A stretch of DNA of 64,000 nt from Parascedosporium putredinis. Its lineage: Eukaryota > Ascomycota > Sordariomycetes > Microascales > Microascaceae. Positions 1 to 11,999 of this stretch are shown here, in pieces (the stretch's first letter is position 1; the number at the start of each line of letters is the position of its first letter). Where the stretch lies: assembly GCA_949357655.1 (NCBI GenBank), contig CASHTG010000011.1, positions 930,001-994,000 on the forward strand. The letters are read 5' to 3'. The translations under genes and the position numbers were made by a program. The notes under the pieces were generated by a model. The model was not told where the DNA came from and did no database searches. It saw only the letters and a list, made by a program, of their open reading frames with translations.

Positions 1-381
1 CGTACCTACCAATGATACAACTAGTTGTCGGGGAACGGAAATGGTTCAAAAATAGGACGTCTTCTAATATTCGCAGTCTAGAACGAACGAGATCCGCAAC
101 CTCCCGGGCGCCGTGCTACTCCGAAACCCACCCATTCATAGCTCAGTTTAACAGGGTTGTCGCCCCCAAGTCATCACCTTCTATCAATCAAGCCCACTCA
201 CTATTGGCTCCCACTACTATGAGGTCGTTCTCCTAACGATATTAAACTCAACGAAGCCGCGGAGGAGGTGGGTGACGGTATGAGGTCAGACGGGAAGGCA
301 GTGAAAGAAGGGGGCATATATCTCGGCCGAATCAGGCCAAGTTTCGGAGGAGCAACGCATTGCGCCGTGCTTCCTCACGGA
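1..381. other. Spacer at window edge
   Basis: I see no gene here. The short open frames on both strands have no recognisable motif and no codon pattern like the neighbouring genes. It may hold the 3' flank of the minus-strand gene that ends at 382. Confidence 0.5.
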
Positions 382-1814
382 TTAGTCCGGAGGTGGGAAA
401 ACGTCCTGCGGGCATATCTCCCGCAAGCTAATCGGTGCCATGGGATCCCGTATGATTGCTTGAGCTTGGCTAATAAACCAAGGCTGGCCTTCACCAACCC
501 GGCGAGCAACGGGGATGGGGAAGCCATGTTGCGGATCGATGTCCACGAGAAAGTCGCCAACTCGAAAGGGGCCCACCATACCCTCACGCGTTAGCCGTCG
601 CACAGTCTCTAGTTCAAATTGTATTCGCGCCACCCTTAACGCTCGCTCCTTCTCCATTTCGTCATCAAGAGACTTTGGAGGCTCGGGCCGTTGAAACCCC
701 GCCGTGATAATACTGGAACTCTCGCGTAGGATTGGGTACGAGCTCAAGACCATTGTTAGAGGACCTTCGTCCATACACTCGTTGGAACCACTGTGGACGT
801 AGGTTGGGTCAGTGCCTACGGATCTAGCAGCCGTCGAGGGTTCGACTGGGAAAAGCTGCGCGTTCTGGCTCCAGGCTAGATTATCTCCATCTATATGGCC
901 GATAACTTCGTCCACGCCTCTCTCACCATTCCCCAAATTCATACGTTTGACCCTACGAGCATCGTAGGGACTGGTGGCATGGGAATGAACTTGCTCTTGG
1001 GTTCCGTTAGACACTGGTGTCACATCTTTGGCTGTCGAGGTTTCAAGAATAGTTTGCCCAGGTGTATTAACCGCGGGCGGAATCTGATCCATGATGAAAC
1101 AGCCGCCATCTCTCTCTATCCCTGAAGGAAGAGGCCCTTTCTCATATAGGTGGTTCAATGACTGCTCATTGGGAATGGATACGCGACCTGAGGGTGGCCC
1201 ATCAAAGCGGACTTGGGGAAGTTTGTGTGGAGAAAAGTTTGCTCTGCCAGCGACCTCCTCGGTCTTCCTTTCATGCGGAATCAGGGGCGCTGCAAGCCCT
1301 TGAAGTGCCTGGCTGGCTAGGCTGTTGTTGACTGGCAAGTGAACCTCCCTCGTCGACCCTAAACATCCATCAGTAAGGCTTTTATGCTTATTACTCCGGC
1401 GACTCCAGGGTTGCCGTTACCGAAACTGTAAGTATTTTTGAGATTTAGGGTCTCACTAGTTTGGCCAGTATGGACATCCTCAGGAACCCTTCTTGAGCTC
1501 GTATCCCCGGGAGCCAACAAACTTAAAGAGGAGATTTCCTCTAACTTTGCTGTGGGACTGTCTCTGTCCATAATCTTGTCCGTTGTACGTTCGGTTTTGA
1601 GTGGAGGTGAGAGTAAGCTGAAATTTTGGAGAAAAGAGAGAGTAAACCCCTCAACACAAATCCCTTCACTTAAGGCCTGTCAACATATAAGGGCTTGGAA
1701 TGGTCCTGCTGATCTACCAGAAAGCTGTTGGTGGTTGATAATCATCGCATCTGGAGCACCAGGTCGTACCTTCCATTTCTGTCGACGCAAGCCTTTATCT
1801 ACAAGCCTCGCCAT
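382..1814 (-). CDS. Hypothetical protein, possibly broken
   Basis: I do not recognise this product. The main open frame (1338 down to 382, 318 codons) ends in a charged segment rich in E, R and V (DEMEKERALRVARIQFELE), followed by a more hydrophobic C-terminus. A second frame lies upstream from 1571 to 1359. The same frame as that one continues upstream to an ATG at 1814, interrupted only by one in-frame TGA near 1680. Joining the two lower frames needs a one-base change near 1360 or an intron. It could be one gene with a nonsense change and a frameshift, or one short gene plus flanking noise. Neighbours give no hint of function. Coding status is only moderately supported. Confidence 0.35.
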
Positions 1815-2670
1815 CGAGGTATATCCTATATCAAATCTATATTTGAAGCTCAGTTTGGGGACACTTGTTTTGAAATGTGAGAATAGTGGTATCTCAAATA
1901 GAAAGAAAGAAGATATCCCGGGTAAGCTACTATATATATAGGCCATGCTAATGATCTGATCTTCTGCCTACAGATTACCTTGTAGAAATCGAAGAGACCA
2001 GTTTAGCATATATACTCACCTTAGATACAATAAGTGTTAAGGATACTCCTCCACTTTCCTTTCCTTATTTACCTATGCCCTGAAGAGTCGAGCTACCTCG
2101 AGAGAAGAGGGTTAAGTATGACTGAGACTCGCTTTCAGCAGCTAATCTTGAGGAGACCAGTTACTTGAGAGAATATAGTAAGGGTTAATATATAAGTAAG
2201 GAGTAGGAAGGTGAGAGGACTTCCAAAGTTGAGTATTGCTTCACAACAACTAGGACATAAAGGGAAGGATTCTTCTTCATAGGCGTCATAATAGTAGGAC
2301 CAACCCTCAAAGACCATATATACCCTACCTTGCTAATGCATGGTTATATCAAAGGCACTCGCCAGAGGCCCTAATAGCCTCAGGAAACAGTGGAAGAATA
2401 CCAAGAGGCAGCTAAAGTGGGTAAGCATTAATAAAGAAGACATCTATACTGGTTTATAAACCTTTGTATTAAATACCGAAGGTGACAAGTACACTTTTCT
2501 TAGGACATCTTCTGATGAGGGCCAACAGCTATCATAGGGTAGTAGTGCCTTCATTAGATATGCCACTTTAAACCACATCAAACTTGGAGAGAGGAAACAT
2601 AGGAAGAGGGAGTAGAATGCTTGGTCATTACATGTATCAATAACAGCTAATGCCCTACTTCTAATCATCC
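1815..2670. other. A+T-rich spacer
   Basis: No supportable gene. The stretch is richer in A+T and TpA steps than the flanking genes, with a short TA run near 1930. It may be the remains of an old repeat, but I see no terminal repeats or coding motif to name one. Confidence 0.4.
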
Positions 2671-5357
2671 TCACTTATCCCGATCAACGTCTTCTTCGCT
2701 TGTTAGACCTGACCGCCTTGTGCTCGTTGGGTATTGTAGGGGCGCCACCTGGATCCGACTCATCTTCAAGCTCAACGGATTCGGCATTTTGCTGGTTCCC
2801 CCTGACACCTCTTCCTCGTCGCTTGATGCACCAAGGGATATCCATTCCTCAGCTTCTTCATCTTCTCGCTCCTCGGTATCATCGTTGATTCGCCCTGGCG
2901 CGGATTCATCTTCCGACTCTTCAACACTGCCGAATCCGGTGAAATCTTCGCCATCTTCATCGCCATCCACATGTCCATCCGTACTTTGCGCCATGGTAGA
3001 AGCCTCATCCGCGTCGGGCGCGTCTCGCTTTCTTTTCTTGGGCATCTCGCCTAGTTTCCCCTCGCGACCGGCGACTACCGGAGCGCCATCCAAGTCTGTA
3101 GCTGAGGGGCATGGTGAAAACCAAGGTATCTTTCCTCGTAGGAAGTCGTGCACTACCATCTTCGCAATCCCTTCAACATCGGGCTCACCTCCTTTAAGTA
3201 ATCGCCCGTTTTTACGGGCAAGGAGTTCCAGAAAAGTCATATAGTCATCCCAGCCTCTCAAATCATACGTTCTTTCCATGTGATGTCTCTTGACCTTGCT
3301 CATGAGCGCCGGGATATAATGAGATGGGTGCTCAACATTTTCTATCCGCACCACACCACGCAGAAGTATGTCCTCCGGGGTATCATTCATGTTTGGAGGA
3401 ACAATTCCTGGACAATCAATCAAATCTGCAAGAATTTGTAGTCAGTTTCAGCCTATAAAAAGCAGCCAGCTAGCAGAGCCACGGTCTTTTTTCTGTCGAC
3501 GACTTACTGATCCGCTTCATTAACGAGATGTATTGCCACACCTACAAGTGTACCGTTAGCATCAGTCGACAACGCCGGTCTCCAGGGAGATTGAAGACTG
3601 GACCCGGGGTAGCTGAGAGTTTCAAGGAGTATCGAACCTTTGTCTCGCCTGGTATCGGCGCCACGGTGCACACCTTCTTCTTCCTCAAAGTATTTATGAT
3701 AGAGCTCTTGCCAACATTCGGACTACGTAAACTGTTAGCTAATTGGGTCGAACAAGTTTGAACATCTCGCAAGATGCCATCAAAGTTTACTTACTACCCT
3801 ATCATCCCCACCGAGATCTCTTTCCTGTCTTTTGCGTGGAGAGTTGAGAATTGTCGGAGAAGACTGATCAGGGATCCCTTTCCGAAAGAGTTTGTGATTG
3901 ACGCATGGAATGCAAGGCAAGGCCGATCCTTAGAGAGCTTCCGTACCCACGCAGCCTTGTTGTCGAAGTTAGTTGATGTAGGGGTACTTAATTAGAGAAA
4001 CAAAGAGGGAAGAAGATGGGGAAAAGTATGTATGAATCAGTACTAAAAAGACTGCCACTAAACCCAGTATATTGACGGGGGCAGCCTCAACTCATTTTGA
4101 AACAACGTCGTATCTTATGGCGAACTCCAGAACGGCGTTCACCGACCTTCCGACCAGATGGTGGGAAGGTAGGCAAGATTGACATTTGATCTGCCCAGCG
4201 TGTAACAGATAATCTTCCATTGCCAAACACAAAGGTGTGGGAAAGTATCCTGACTAAAACACTGGGCATGTAGGAAGGGTGTGAGATGACGGGAATAAGA
4301 AACTTACAGCTACAGAGCTAGGAACTAGGTCGCACTTGTTCAAGACGAAAATCTTCATCCGGTCAGCATCCTTACTACGCTACTGGTGGTTTGAGGGGTT
4401 CATACCAGATGTTTGTGAGGCGCCTCTGCCTTTAGATACTTTTCAACACTCCGACACCTCGTTCCCAGAGGATCTCGGGCGTCTAAGACATGCAAAACTA
4501 CATCACTTGAATCAAGGACCTTGTAGAGCTCGTTCCTATTAGAGGGGGCACAGTTAGCGTTGAAGTAAGGGGATAGGACTGTTGGGGCGGGCTCACCATA
4601 TCCGTTTAGAGCCCCCTTACTGAAAATAGGTTCCAGAGCCAACGGGGTATTGCCGCTTTCTCCTTCGCCTCTCAGATACTTGGCTTTTTCAACCTTTTCA
4701 TGATATGTGTCCAAGCTCTGCTCAGCAACACCCGCGAGGTTCTCCAAGGTGCCAGCACCCATGACAACGCGCTTTCGCTGAGCCCTGGGACCGAATACCT
4801 CGGAGAATGGGGAGCTTTCGACTGTCATTTTAGCCTTATGCTGTTTGAGGCCGTTGATGTTCTTGTCTTCCTTCAACAAACTCATTGGCAGTTTGTTCGA
4901 TTTGAGCAAGACCTGATACGGATCGGTAGCCTTTTCGGCCATGGCTTCACGAAACGCACTAAGGCTATCTTGAGAGATTACCTACAAGTCCGTTAGAAAT
5001 CTTTCGGCTCGGAAATGGGACCACTCTTTCGACAAACCCTAGTATTCGTAAACCACTTCCGATTGGGTTCAATCCTCGCTTGGGGAACATCTCTCGACTG
5101 ATAAATGGCTGCCTTTGTAATTTCTCCGTTGGCATTTCTCTGGGCCTTTCCCTCCTTGTACATGTTGAGAATTTTGGCTTTCTTCGCGGAGCTATAGGAA
5201 ACGGCGAGTCATCAGTAAACGTGTGGAAACATGCAGTGTTCGCCGGTGAGCACAACCTACCGATAGAAATTCTCCCCTTTCACCTTGACGTTCGCCATGC
5301 CGTCAGTGGAGGTCCCATCGCGAGACCTCCTATTCTTCTCCTTTTGAAAGTACCCAT
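2671..5357 (-). CDS. NOG2: Nucleolar GTPase NOG2, ribosome assembly
   Basis: Circularly permuted GTPase that binds pre-60S ribosomal particles and acts in maturation and export of the large subunit in nucleolus and nucleus. The exons give the permuted motif order: G4 (VLNKCDLVP) first, then G1 (GYPNVGKSS), then G3 (DCPG). The N-terminal family block KGENFYR..SAKKAKILNMYKEGKAQRN is present, followed by FREAMAEKATDPYQVLLKSN. The C-terminus is acidic (runs of E, D and S) as usual. Several short introns separate the exons, for example 5260-5192 and about 5038-4982; a longer one of roughly 340 nt lies about 4303-3955. Exon 1 starts at the ATG at 5357 (MGTFK) but goes out of frame at once: the T run at 5342-5345 (A4 in the coding strand) must be one base longer to read into the conserved segment. 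The rest splices cleanly. The gene is divergent from the mS26 gene. Confidence 0.93.
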
Positions 5358-5835
5358 TGCGGCCAGTGGTGTATAAGACCTCCGTGGTTGTGGGTTGTGG
5401 GTTGTGAAGGAAGAGTTGGGTTGGCGAGAGTGCAATGAGAGAAACAAAAAGATGGCGGGACCAATTTTTGCCAATTTTTTTCTTTAGACTGTCCCGCTAT
5501 CTTATCAATATTTGGACCAATACCGTGAATTCGGTCTTTCCAATGTGGGGCACTGTGGCTTTAAATGTGGCGGTTACAGGTGTGGCTTTCCTTTCGTGTT
5601 TGGCCAAATTTAAACATCACGACTTTTGCTTCGAGAAAGTCCCCTTCATAGTTGTTCACCCACGGCAAGACAGCCTGCTCTGCTAAGATCGGTCAAAGCA
5701 GCATACCGAATTTCACCTCTTCACAATATTATCTGGTTCAGCGCGGAATTTCAACGTGGGCCCTCGTTCATTTGTTCGTGGAGCGTGTTTACCTCACCAT
5801 TCCACAACCCTATAGGGCCAGGCGAAAGACGTACG
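5358..5835. promoter_or_regulatory. Divergent promoter region, NOG2 / mS26
   Basis: The 478 bp between two divergent start codons must hold both promoters. CT-rich tracts occur near the NOG2 side (for example tttttttctttag-like sequence around 5470-5490). I cannot assign a specific factor site. Both genes serve ribosome production (cytosolic and mitochondrial), so shared control is possible but is inference only. Confidence 0.5.
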
Positions 5836-6765
5836 ATGTCCCTCAGCGCGTCCCGCCTACGGTTGAGTCGGCTCGCCCTCTCCAACCCTCACCATCTACC
5901 CTCTGTTTACATCGCTGGTATCCCTTCATCTACTAGGGCCATCACATCCACCGCCCAACAATGTTCTCTTCCCCCAGAGTCGCCTGCCTACATTCCCGTA
6001 CCCGTCCCTCCTCTCTCCGATGAGACGAAACCCACCCGTGTCCGGGGCAGCCTCCCTGTGCCGCGCAAAGTCTTCCCTCAGCCGAGCGACTCCCGCAAGC
6101 TTGATCCGTCTTACCTCGCCGAAACGTACCCTCGCTCCGAAAAGCCGCAGCCGCCAGCGACCCTAATCGAAGATCACCCTCAGCATTGGAAGCGCATAAT
6201 GGCCGACTCTCGTCGCAAGAATCTCCGTGCTGGCCTTCAGGGCCTCTGGAGACGCAAGCTCAAGCGTGATGAGAGAGATGCCTCGCTCGGTGCGGACAAG
6301 CACAAGGCTCACATGGCGGCTGGTCTTGCAGCCGAGCGAACCGATGAGTTCCTCACTCTCTCCACCATACTCCAGGAAACCTTGAACACCGAAGTACTTC
6401 CAGACCCCGATCGTTTCCAAAAGGCTGAGGTCAGCAGGAAAAGAACGCTCGAACTCGAAGAGGAGAGGCGCGATGCCCGCCTTCACTCACTCATGGAGCT
6501 CTATGTTAACGCCAATCACTTCATTGTGGATGAGAAAGACCTCGAGGTTGAAGTTGACCACCTCTTTTCCGAAAACTACTGGAGAGCACCCTCCAAAAAC
6601 AGCGCGTGGCAGGAATGGGGTTCGCAGTCTGGAGTCAATGACATGGTTGGTCAAACTGTACGCGAGTCTGCCCCGACTCTAGATAACTACACAGCTGGCT
6701 ATACCAGGAATATGAAGAGACAGAAAAAGGTTGCGGAAGAGCTCACGGGAGGAAAGATGGAGTAA
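5836..6765 (+). CDS. Probable mitoribosomal small-subunit protein mS26 (PET123-like)
   Basis: Single-exon gene of 309 codons from the ATG at 5836, and one of the few in the window with an undamaged frame. The N-terminus is Arg/Ser/Leu-rich without acidic residues over about 40 residues (MSLSASRLRLSRLALSN), as in a mitochondrial presequence. The middle is basic and helical (HWKRIMADSRRKNLRAGL, then RRKLKRDERDASLGADKHK), followed by a charged coiled-coil-like stretch (RKRTLELEEERRDARLHSL). This layout and length match the fungal Pet123/mS26 family of the mitochondrial small ribosomal subunit. The assignment comes from remembered family character, not a search. The open frame extends upstream of 5836 but has no ATG there; the presequence supports this start. 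Confidence 0.65.
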   Translation: MSLSASRLRLSRLALSNPHHLPSVYIAGIPSSTRAITSTAQQCSLPPESPAYIPVPVPPLSDETKPTRVRGSLPVPRKVFPQPSDSRKLDPSYLAETYPRSEKPQPPATLIEDHPQHWKRIMADSRRKNLRAGLQGLWRRKLKRDERDASLGADKHKAHMAAGLAAERTDEFLTLSTILQETLNTEVLPDPDRFQKAEVSRKRTLELEEERRDARLHSLMELYVNANHFIVDEKDLEVEVDHLFSENYWRAPSKNSAWQEWGSQSGVNDMVGQTVRESAPTLDNYTAGYTRNMKRQKKVAEELTGGKME

Positions 6766-7453
6766 TACCAAAGCTCTTGGGGTTACTCGGCTAGATTGAA
6801 GCTGTAATATTTGAACTTGACAGTCTCACAAGAGGCAGAAAGTCAAGGCAAACATGTTAGGGGATATCTTACCGGGGAACAGCGTGTTACGATAAAGTCC
6901 ACCTGGGAATATTCTGCCCAAAAAGGTTATGAAGACGAGTTGTATTAGTTGGAATGTACACTATATATTGATCATGTATATTTTATATAGGTGATTATCT
7001 TTTCTTTCACCTTTTATTCTTAAGAATAACAAATGGAAGGTTGACGCTCATCGGCCTCAACAGAGCGTGGGCTGCTCCTGATGCTTGTTGTTATCAACGG
7101 CTCATGAGATGCTCGGATGCTTATGTTAAACAATAGTTCCCTTTCCCCATACCTCGGTACACCCAAACAATACATGTATGGAGCATGAAATAGTTGCCCT
7201 AGGTATGGCAGCCTAGTGGGAAAAGGGAGAGAAAGTGTGGTACTTATGGTAAAGCTCAATAGTAAACAAGTGGTTCAGGGAAGGGGAGGGGGTTTGAACG
7301 AGGACTGATGCTTTACAACTTTGCATTGGAAACAGAAACGAGACGTTAGGAAAATAGTAATGACAAACACGGGTTGACAAGGGCGCTGGTCCCTTCTCCA
7401 TATTCTTCTACCCTTGTTCAAACCTGTCCTGCATCAGTCTTCCAATCTACATA
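6766..7453. other. Convergent 3' flanks, mS26 and ADP1
   Basis: Tail-to-tail spacer holding both transcript ends. It is A+T-rich near 6960-7010, with AT runs that could carry poly(A) signals. One exact copy of the recurring 10-mer, as TACCTCGGTA, lies at 7150-7159. No gene seen. Confidence 0.45.
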
Positions 7454-10400
7454 TTACCGCCGCTCGACAAGAAGAATATGCATGGCTGTATACGCGAGGA
7501 TAATAAATAAAACTGCAAATGTTCCGAGACAAAAGACATCAGACCATAGAGCATTGTTGTCAAAGCCAAAGGAGCTAAGGATGGCAGCGCCCGGAACAGT
7601 GATGTTGATGCCATATTTGTTATCGACGAGAGTAAGGTGCACAACCTCGTTGACAATCAGTGACTCAAACGCGTAATGGAAGATAGACAGTGATTGAAGC
7701 CACACAGCCGTTTTAGGGATCGCGTTGTGGTTTAGAAGCAGTCCTGCGAAGAGCAAGCTGAACAACATGACCAGAGATCCGATCAGGTTTGCAACGCCGT
7801 GATCCTTGCATACAATGCCGATGAAGAGACAGATAGCTGCCGCCGCTAAGTTGAAGAGGATGAGAATCAAGATAAACTTATAGAAGTGTTCGAAATCCGC
7901 CACCAGGCCGGTCATAGGGTAAATGATTGAGCCCATGAGGAGAGGAGGTATGATCCGAAGTGGAACAATGTCGAAGAGGACTTTGGCAGCAAAGTATGTC
8001 ACCGGTAAATAGTAGCCATTAGCCCGCTCCCTGACAAACAACAGCCTCTCGCTTGCAAAAACGTTCAAGCTTGTCAAGGTGCTAAAGCCAAACAAGGCTA
8101 GCAGGAAAAAACAAACCCAGTCGGTTCTGGAACCCGGCAATATCATCAGTTATGCCGTAGAACAAGTACCCAGAAAGCACAGCTAAGAGGATCGCAATAG
8201 CATAGTGCGTAAGCATCAACATGGGGTTCCGATACAAGTTTCTCCACGTTCTTTGCGAGAGAATAGCGAATTGGGTAAGGTATCCAACACGGGCATACCC
8301 CTTACCCATAGCACCCACGTTGATACCGGAACTATGCGCCGAGTTTTCAGTCGCGTTGGCTCCATTCGCAAGGCAAGCGGCCTCGATAGACTGCGAGATC
8401 TCATCACGGGTCGAGTCAGCAATTCCAGATTCGGCAAAGGCCTGGACAATCTCGTCGAGAGCCGTTAGAGGGAGAGCCGCCGGAGGGAGGTCGTGCGGGT
8501 CATCGTGAGGCGATTGCCTATGTAGTCTGAATGACCCGGGATCCTCGAGACCAGCATCAGAAGAGGCCGCAGTATCCACAGGTTGCCTTCGCCTTGTAAA
8601 GAGCTCCCGCTCCTGCTGTTTGCGGACTGAGTCGTGGCGCCTACCCTTTGGTCGTGATGGCGTAGGTGGTAGGTTATTTCCATCGTCATTAGTGCTGACG
8701 ATCGAGGCAGTTCCAATGGACTTAACGGCCCGTGTACTGCTAGGTCCAACACTAGAGTTATCTGCGAAAATGGTTCCGTCATCCACATCGTCCACGGAGC
8801 CAGCATGCATAGTGAGATCAACCAGATAATCCGCAATATTGAATCCAGGAGGGCATGAGTAACCGATACTGTCAAAGTAGTCTTGACATTGGTGGAAGGG
8901 GCCTGAATAAACCGTATTGCCGCGAGCTAGGAGGATAAGCCTATCAAACAAAGCAACAATGTTCGAGCGAGGCTGGTGAATAGTGAAGATGACAGTCCTG
9001 TTATATGTCTTGGCAAGCGTAACGAGACATTCGATAACGTTGTAGGCATTGTAAGCATCGAGACCGCTTGTTGGTTCATCGAGGAACAGGATTGAGGGGC
9101 TTGTAACAAGCTCGCAGGCGATTCCGACTCGGCGCTTTTCACCCCCGGATATACCTCGTCCCTTGCCCTCTTCCGAGCCGATCAAGGAGTCTCGAATATG
9201 GTGGATGCCAAGCTGTTTCTCAACTTCAACGACCCTTTGCTCCTTCGCTGCCCGGCTCATATTGCGAGGGAGACGCAAAAGAGCACTCGTAAGAATTGTT
9301 TCGTGCACAGTAAGGGTGGGCAGCATCGTATCTTCCTGGTCCACAAATCCGATGAAGCTTTTGTAATCGGAGTCGCTGATTTTTTCGCCGTTTACGTAGA
9401 AATCGCCGGCAACTCGGCCGCGCTTGTTCTTTCTCGCTAGGATGTCAAGGAACGTGGTCTTTCCAGCACCGGACGCACCCATGATTGCAGTTATCTCGCC
9501 CGGTCGCGCCAGGCCGCCAATTTCCTTCAAGATCTGTTTCCCATTAAGCGCGTATGAGATATCCCTGAAATACAAGGAAGCGGGCTTGTGGTCGGCCATG
9601 AGCTTGGCATTTTCATCGTCCGAGTCATCGAGGTGGATAGGGCCGTACTTGAACTGTCTCCGGGAAAGGTACCATGTCAATAGAATCACAGCAACGAGGA
9701 ACAGAGAGCAAAGGGCAATAATTCCGGCAATGAGTGGTGTGTTGATGCGCTTGACGGGCCGCTCATATCCAGGAACTTCAGTGTGGTAGAGACATTCTCC
9801 AGACCGACAGGTTAAAAGGATGCTGGAGTCGCCAATAAGGGCCGAGATAAGATCATCCATCTGTGGCTCTCGAAATTGGCAGTCATTGGACTTGCCCTCA
9901 TCCTGCTGACACTCAAATTTCGCAGGGCCACGAATGGACTCCTTCAAAAAATCGCTGATGTCGACGGAGCCATCTTGTCCACAAAGCATACGATCCGAAA
10001 TACAGCTACATTTGATGTTGTCGCAAACGTAAGATGTGCTGTTCTGGTGCTCGTCGAACTCGGCCGAGGATTTGCATTGATCGAGATCGCAGTAAAACGA
10101 TTCGCGCTGGTCCACCCAGACTATTCAAACGTTAGCACTGTTATATGCATGAAGAAATAGAAGAAGGCTGAGGTGAGAGTAACAAACATTGGAATTGGCA
10201 GGTCGCATCCTCTTTATCGCAGGTGAAGGTGACTTGCGGCTTCTGGTCACCGAGCAAGCTTGTGATTTTTTGTTTACAACATCGCATATTTGATAGTTGT
10301 GCTTCACGACTTCGCCGTTTTGGTAGCAGATACCCCCATCCCCGGTTGGCATCAGTGCATTACAAGCCTGGTTTGTGGTGCAGACATTGCAGTTGATTCC

Positions 10401-10917
10401 GGTCCAGCCCTCGTCACAGTCGCATTTATCGCCTGATCGCATCGGTCGGTCTCGGCCTCTAGCAAGGGAACCACATACTATAAACAAAAGCAGATTAGTA
10501 TCCAAGGGCGGTGCAAGCTAGTAGGAGCAGGTCCAGGAGGGGGACGCACATGGATCAAGACAATCATCACCACCAAAACCTTCAGGACAGTCGCATTTCC
10601 CGTTGAATTCGTTACAGGAAGCGTACTGAGTACATGTGTGTGCTGGGAGTAAACAATTGAAACTATAGTCATTGACAGCAGTTAGTGGGCACCGGTTAAA
10701 GAGGAGCCTAACTCAGGAACAAGGCGAGACCAACCATGGAGGGCACTCAGGTGGACGGTCGCCTAGGAGAGCGAGGTGAGCTCGGAGAACGTCAACTTCA
10801 GTATAGTTGCTCTGCGCTCTCGACATGGTGGGGAGTGATGCCAGAGCTGCTAGAGCACCCAGAAGGAACCCTTTCAGCAACGGGGAGCCATTGGTCGCAG
10901 AACGTTGGCGCCAGCAT
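7454..10917 (-). CDS. ADP1: ABC transporter ADP1, G type with EGF-like ectodomain
   Basis: Half-size ABCG transporter of the fungal ADP1 group. In order: a hydrophobic signal segment (KGFLLGALAALASLP); a lumenal Cys-rich part with EGF-like spacing (CNEFNGKCDCPEGFGGDDC, then CDCDEGWTGINCNVC); a membrane segment; the ATP-binding domain with Walker A (GASGAGKTT), signature (GISGGEKRRVGIACE), Walker B (ILFLDEPTSGLD) and switch His (FTIHQPRSN); then the C-terminal membrane domain (FQNRLGLF through PLRIIPPLL). At least three introns lie in the N-terminal third (for example 10734-10663). Breaks: A run at 10266-10271 one short; T run at 8106-8111 of wrong length by net +1 or -2; and a possible two-base loss near 10880 behind the ATG I chose at 10917. 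An internal ATG near 10825 would discard the signal segment. The substrate is unknown in this family. Divergent from the adenylyltransferase gene. Confidence 0.92.
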
Positions 10918-11999
10918 TCAAGAGATGTTGACGACGTCGACCGTCTTAAAAATTCCGTGACGTGCAATCAGAACAAGAAAGGATCTGTTTGATCGTTGAG
11001 AGAGATTGGGGAGTTGTTGAATGATGATTGTGATGGAGTTGGAAAGTAGGCTGCAATGAAGCTTCTCGTTGGTCACCTCTCCTGCTGGTGGTCAGCCACA
11101 GGTCAGCAGGTCAGGTTTCCTGGGCGGCGCATCAAGTCTGGCACAACCGTCGTCACCAGGTCAGGCACCGAAGTAAATTGACTGGCTCGAGGGAGCGGGG
11201 TTGCCGGTCAAACCAGGTCGCTAAGATTGGAGAGAACCCCATAAATATGAATCCTCCCAGCAGGCCCTTGCGTCACCCGCCTCACCCACTGCCATTAGTG
11301 AAACAGGTTCACGTCATGACTATTTGAGTACATCCACTTGACAGCTGATATCGGCTGTAAATCATTTCGAATTCTAGCTCAAGAACACACCTGAACCATG
11401 ACGGCATACCGAGGTACATCCAGGAACAATTCCTATCATAATAATTGGGAGCTTCTCAGCGAGGGATCACGAACGGCCAACCCGGTTGTCGCACTCGCGA
11501 AAGCCCATTCCGAAGGCTGTCCGTACATCTAACAGGATGACACGTCTTGTCAAGCTTTTGGAAGGAAGTGCAGCCATCAGCTATCGTTTCATTTAAAAGT
11601 CGAGATTTGTGGCCTGCCATTTGATATAACAAACGCTTAGCACTGTTGATGCTTGCGAAAGAGGCGGCCTCGCTTAATCTGACCCCACTGACCACAACCA
11701 GAATCATCAATAGCAACTACTCGCTCGTACCTCAGTAAATATCTGTGCATTAGCTTGACAGAAAGTACCCCCGCGATTGTATTGTTCAATAAGTCCTTTC
11801 TCAACGTTGAACATTGTATACCGAGGCTACGTCCTAACAATTCTATTCTCTCATGTCAGTTTTTTTGCATCTGGCTCCCCGCGTTAGATCCTAACCTTTA
11901 AACTCGGTTACCAGCTCACAAAAATCTCAAGACGAAGGGGCTGTTTCTCTGTTTCACTTCAATCCCTGCTTTTATCTGATCTTGTTCCTGCCATCCGCC
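10918..11999. promoter_or_regulatory. Divergent promoter region, ADP1 / adenylyltransferase
   Basis: One kilobase between divergent starts, with no convincing gene. Notable are repeated GGTCAG / CAGGTC hexamers between about 11083 and 11215 and an exact TACCGAGGTA at 11407-11416. The 11456-11840 minus-strand open frames look random. Confidence 0.45.
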
